Source: Muricea muricata (lineage: Eukaryota > Cnidaria > Anthozoa > Malacalcyonacea > Plexauridae). From it: a DNA stretch of 64,000 nucleotides. Each line of letters opens with the position of its first letter. Position 1 is the stretch's first letter. Positions 60,547-64,000 of the stretch are shown here, one piece after another. The notes beneath the pieces were generated by a model, which saw nothing but the letters and a program-made list of their open reading frames with translations, was not told the DNA's origin and searched no databases. The position numbers and the translations under genes are program-made. The DNA lies in NCBI GenBank assembly GCA_963855995.1, contig OY979717.1:64642243-64706242 (forward strand), read 5' to 3'.

Positions 60547-61215
60547 TTTTCCATGTCAGTACTTACCATGTAAGTGTTTTCCATGTCAGTATTTACCATG
60601 TCAGTGTTTACCATGCCAGTGTTTTCATGATGACAGTGTTTTCCATGTCAGTGTTTTCCATGTCAGTGTTTTCCATGTCAGTGTTTTCTATGTCAGAGTT
60701 TTCCATGTCAATGTTTTCATGATGACAGTGTTTTCCATGTCAGTGTTTTCCATGTTAGAGTTTACCATGTCAGTGTTTTCTATGTCAGTGTTTTCTATGT
60801 CAGTGTTTACCATGACAGTGTTTCCATGTCAGTGTTTTCCATGTCAGTGTTTTCCACAGGCAGTGTTTTCCATGTCACTGTTTTCCACAGGCAGTGTTTT
60901 CCATGCCAGTGTTTTCCAGGCACAGTCAGTGTTTTCCATGTCAGTGTTTACCATGTCAGTGTTTTCTATGTCAGAGTTTTCTATGTCAGTGTTTACCTCG
61001 ACAGTGTTTCCATGTCAGTGTTTTTTATGTCAGTGTTTCCCACAGTCAGTGTTTTCCCACAGTCAGTGTTTTCCATGTCAGTGTTTTCCACAGTCAGTGT
61101 TTTCCATGTCATTGTTTTCTAGGTCAGTATTTTCCATGTCAGTGCTTATCATGTCAGTGTTTTCCATGTCAGTGTTTTCCATGTCAGTGTCTTGCATGTC
61201 AGTGTTTTTCAATAA
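60546..61215 (+). repeat. 15-bp minisatellite, unit TTTTCCATGTCAGTG
   Basis: About 40 copies of a 15-bp unit with variants (TTACCATGTCAGTG, TTTTCTATGTCAGTG, CATGATGACAGTG, CACAGGCAGTG). It begins at the end of palindrome C's right arm. Because the unit is a multiple of three, a frame (60536-61405) stays open and would give repeats of Phe-Pro-Cys-Gln-Cys. I regard this as a by-product of the repeat. Confidence 0.9.
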
Positions 61216-61877
61216 GCAACCAGCCAGTGGGCGTGATGATGACGTTCATGATGTTTCCTTGTGCTTATACATGACGATGCTTATGTCGCACACTTCACTG
61301 CATTTCGTTGTTTTGTGTTTTGTTTTAGCTTGTGTTTTTGCTCAAACTCTTGTGGCTACTGAGTTTACACGCTACCGGATCCGTATGGTCACGATATCAA
61401 ATTGAATAGTCTTAAGACGAGTATAAAGCGTTTGCACTCAAACCCTAGGAATTAAAGCAACAAAGAAGTTGGCGGCTATATGCCTATATTGCTTTACTTT
61501 TTTTAAAAAAGAATATATTTAAAATTCTTTTGTTTTGGTACACCAACATGGCGCCATACTCTATAGCTTTTAGAAGAAGCAAAGCTACCTTCTACCTTCT
61601 TATTATATGTAGAAAATTGTGTAAGTGAAAATATACTTGGTAGAACCTTTCTTTTCCCCCGAATTTTATCTTTTGAAAGGCAAGCAACCTTTTGTACCGT
61701 TGCTATAGAAACGGGTTTTTGTTTATTTTTTGTTAGGCCTTGTTTCTTGGTTATTTGTGGATGGCTTGAATTTTTTCTTGCTGTAAATCCACAACCTAAG
61801 GATTTTGAAGGTCAGGTCGCCTTTTCTGAGCACATTTTTCATTTTTCTTTGCTGTTCATAAACTTTGCTGTAGAGTT
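61216..61877. other. Intergenic, nothing recognised
   Basis: AT-rich; a short copy of AGCTTGTGTTTTTGC-like text near 61330 resembles 7690-7705, both next to GTCGCACACT. No gene. Confidence 0.35.
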
Positions 61878-62117
61878 AGGCCAGTTATTCAAAACTGCGT
61901 TAGCGCTAGCTATCGGTTAAAGTTTGACCCACTGTTTTAGTTTGTGCATTTCTACACTTCTGTTTCTTTCAAAAGTCTGGGAACCAAAACTACTATTGAT
62001 CCGGGACACGATTTCTCAAGAAATATATCCAACCTTATAAACAAACTGCTGGATACTTCCCTTTGAATTTTATTTTAACTCAGGGTTAAGCTAACCGGCC
62101 TTTGAGCAACTGGCCCA
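61878..62117. mobile_element. MITE related to 2909-3085
   Basis: Left GGCCAGTTATTCAAAAC, right the mirror GCCTTTGAGCAACTGGCCC, with GGTTAA / TTAACTCAGGGTTAAGC inside. Imperfect repeats. Confidence 0.5.
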
Positions 62118-62409
62118 TGAAAAACATTTTATCTGTATTATATTTTATTTTGTCGCTTTTAGAGGTTATATTTCTTTTGCAGTGTCAAAACTCTCGAAAA
62201 TAAGGCGATTTCGGGGCACAAATCGATGAGATGTTTCGAAATCTGGTAGTTTTTCTTAACCTGTGTCAAACCCAAACCCAAACAACAGCAATCTTTCGTC
62301 CCCATGTGGGTCTACCCCAGTGATTAAAACAGATTAAGTGCGAAAGATTACAAGCCAAAATACCGAAAGAAGCGAAGTTTCTGGATGGTGCATACAGCTA
62401 TAGACTGAC

Positions 62410-63560
62410 TAAAATGTCAAATTTAGTAAGTGCGTTTCAACCTTTACATAATCGTAAATTTGAAAGGGAACTGAAAGTTAGCAGTGAGGTAGCTTGTTTA
62501 TTAACATAAAGTGTTCTAAATGCGACGTCAAGATTGAGCTTCAAACCTGTCAAAGCAAACGCCAGGCATGGAAGCCCCAAAATGCCATGGACAAATAGGC
62601 GAATAGTATACTTATTACTTGGCAATGGAAATGGGAGCGGAAAGAGAGAGAGTATCAGTTATGTCTGACATTTTCAATATGCCACGCTTTTGCTATCATG
62701 AAGCTTGGGACAACCATGTGGCTGCACTGGACGAGGCACACAAAAAAGATGTTGCAGAAAGTTCAATGATTCCATAAATCCTATACGAAATGGATGTTGC
62801 AGAGATTGCAGTTAGTTATGCTGGTACATAGTCGAAAATGGGGATTTACAACAAATTTTGGTGTTGAGGTACTTGACTTTGATTTTGAGTCAAAGTTGTG
62901 CACAAAATGTGCAACAGCAAAGAAGGACCTGGGTGAATATTCTCGTGAGTTTGACACGTGGCTCTGCGGTCATGAAGAACAATGCACCCAAACTTACACT
63001 GGTTCAAGTGGATCTGGTATATTAACTCCAGAATAGCAGAAGGATAAAATAACAATGATGCAAAGAGCTATAATGGTAGTTCTGTCTATCACACATGTGA
63101 GCTTCCCCATTACAAAAAGAAATATAAATACTATCCACTGGGGCCAGATACCTGGTGCTCATATAAAAGAGATGATCTCCTTCAGAGAAAAGATCAATTA
63201 GATGCAGTGTTTCTAGATTTCCTGCTTCTTGAGTTTAAGCGTCTTAGTGAGTATTCTCGTTTGCTCCATTGTTTTCCTATTCACAGAATGCAAACGAAGC
63301 CTCAACAACCTTGTTTGGAACCGTGCTCCCAAACACCGGTATAAAGGAGCTCATTTTGTGGAAACTGCTGTCATTTAATTCTGATGGCACCTCAAGGCTG
63401 GATGTTACTCACAAACATTCGAGGTGATGAGTTCACGGTGGAAGGGTGTTCTGAGAAAGATCAAAAGAGGATGTCGTACTCGATAAGAAAGACAAAGGAA
63501 AAAGAAAGGAGAAGGAAGAGAAGAGAAGCTTGTAGCAAACCAAGGTGAAACATGGCCTAT
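62410..63560 (+). pseudogene. Decayed Mutator-like transposase-domain protein
   Basis: Pieces in two or more frames match a protein type common in invertebrate genomes. They are: DIFNMPRFCYHEAWDNH (about 62670-62720); FGVEVLDFDFESKLCTKCA, then W...GHEEQCTQTYTGSSG (62850-63015) with the usual C-x2-C and H...C; GPDTWCSYKRDDLLQRKDQL (about 63142-63200); and SLNNLVWNRAPKHRYKGAH (about 63300-63355). A basic tail (KEKERRRKRREACS) follows. Stops and frameshifts break it throughout. That the domain belongs to Mutator-like transposases is known for this protein type; that this copy is dead is seen. Confidence 0.7.
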
Positions 63561-63613
63561 GCCAGTGGGATGTTAAATGAAGTTGACACGCTTGATTTTG
63601 ATGCTGCATCGTC

Positions 63614-63908
<295 letters not shown>

Positions 63909-64000
63909 AACTATCCATTGGCTAGACTTCTGGGCAACAATGAATTCTGTGATGATGAACTATCCATTGGCTAGACTTCTGGGCAACAATGAATTCTGTG
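63909..64000 (+). repeat. 49-bp direct tandem duplication
   Basis: The unit starting ACTATCCATTGGCTAGACTT and ending GATGATGA occurs at 63910 and again at 63959, running to the window edge. The two copies are identical over the visible length. Confidence 0.9.

Noticed and set aside
60536-61405. Long open frame of Cys-rich FPCQC repeats as a secreted or metal-binding protein
   Set aside because: The frame is open only because the repeat unit is 15 bp, there is no start context or signal peptide before the array, and alternative frames in the array are open too.

Overview
The window reads as nuclear DNA of an invertebrate animal, and I would guess a cnidarian. Genes are split by AT-rich introns with GT..AG borders, the proteins are animal families (SLC4 bicarbonate transporters, the ubiquitin-conjugating enzyme UBE2Z), and much of the rest is miniature inverted-repeat transposons (MITEs), a SINE, a decayed LINE and a decayed Ty3/Gypsy element. 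The cnidarian guess rests on recalled impressions of the MITE types and was not tested. I see no bacterial operons, CRISPR arrays or rRNA genes.

Layout. (1) 1-25.1 kb: two tandem SLC4-family genes on the minus strand. Copy A (1.0-7.5 kb) lacks its first exon and runs off the left edge. Copy B (15.9-25.1 kb) is nearly complete at about 1,126 codons over 13 exons. Several exons have the same length in both copies and most splice phases agree, so they are a tandem duplication. Between and inside them lie MITEs, a tRNA-like foldback and a small element carrying a RecQ-type helicase fragment. (2) 25.1-36.4 kb: no intact gene. It holds MITE copies, a solo LTR with a 5-bp target duplication, a broken Ty3/Gypsy gag-pol and a LINE split by a Tc1/mariner-like MITE. 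(3) 37.2-45.8 kb: a complete seven-exon UBE2Z gene on the minus strand (283 codons). (4) 46.1-61.2 kb: three consecutive large palindromes (46.8-52.7, 52.9-58.9 and 59.3-60.5 kb). In each, one arm carries a younger insertion that the other arm lacks, so the intact arm shows the empty site. This reveals target duplications of TTA (PIF/Harbinger type), TAATA, and GTTAATAT (hAT-like). The middle palindrome's loop holds a PIF1-type helicase fragment and is split by a 3.5-kb element with 58-bp terminal repeats, a 9-bp target duplication and a second RecQ fragment. (5) 61.2-64.0 kb: a MITE, a decayed Mutator-like transposase, a (GAT)98 tract that would encode poly-Asp, and a 49-bp tandem duplication at the right edge.

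The host genes are an ion-transport pair and a ubiquitin/FAT10-pathway E2 enzyme, with no sign that they work together. The most unusual part is the palindrome cluster, and the three helicase amino-terminal fragments that all stop soon after the Walker A motif.
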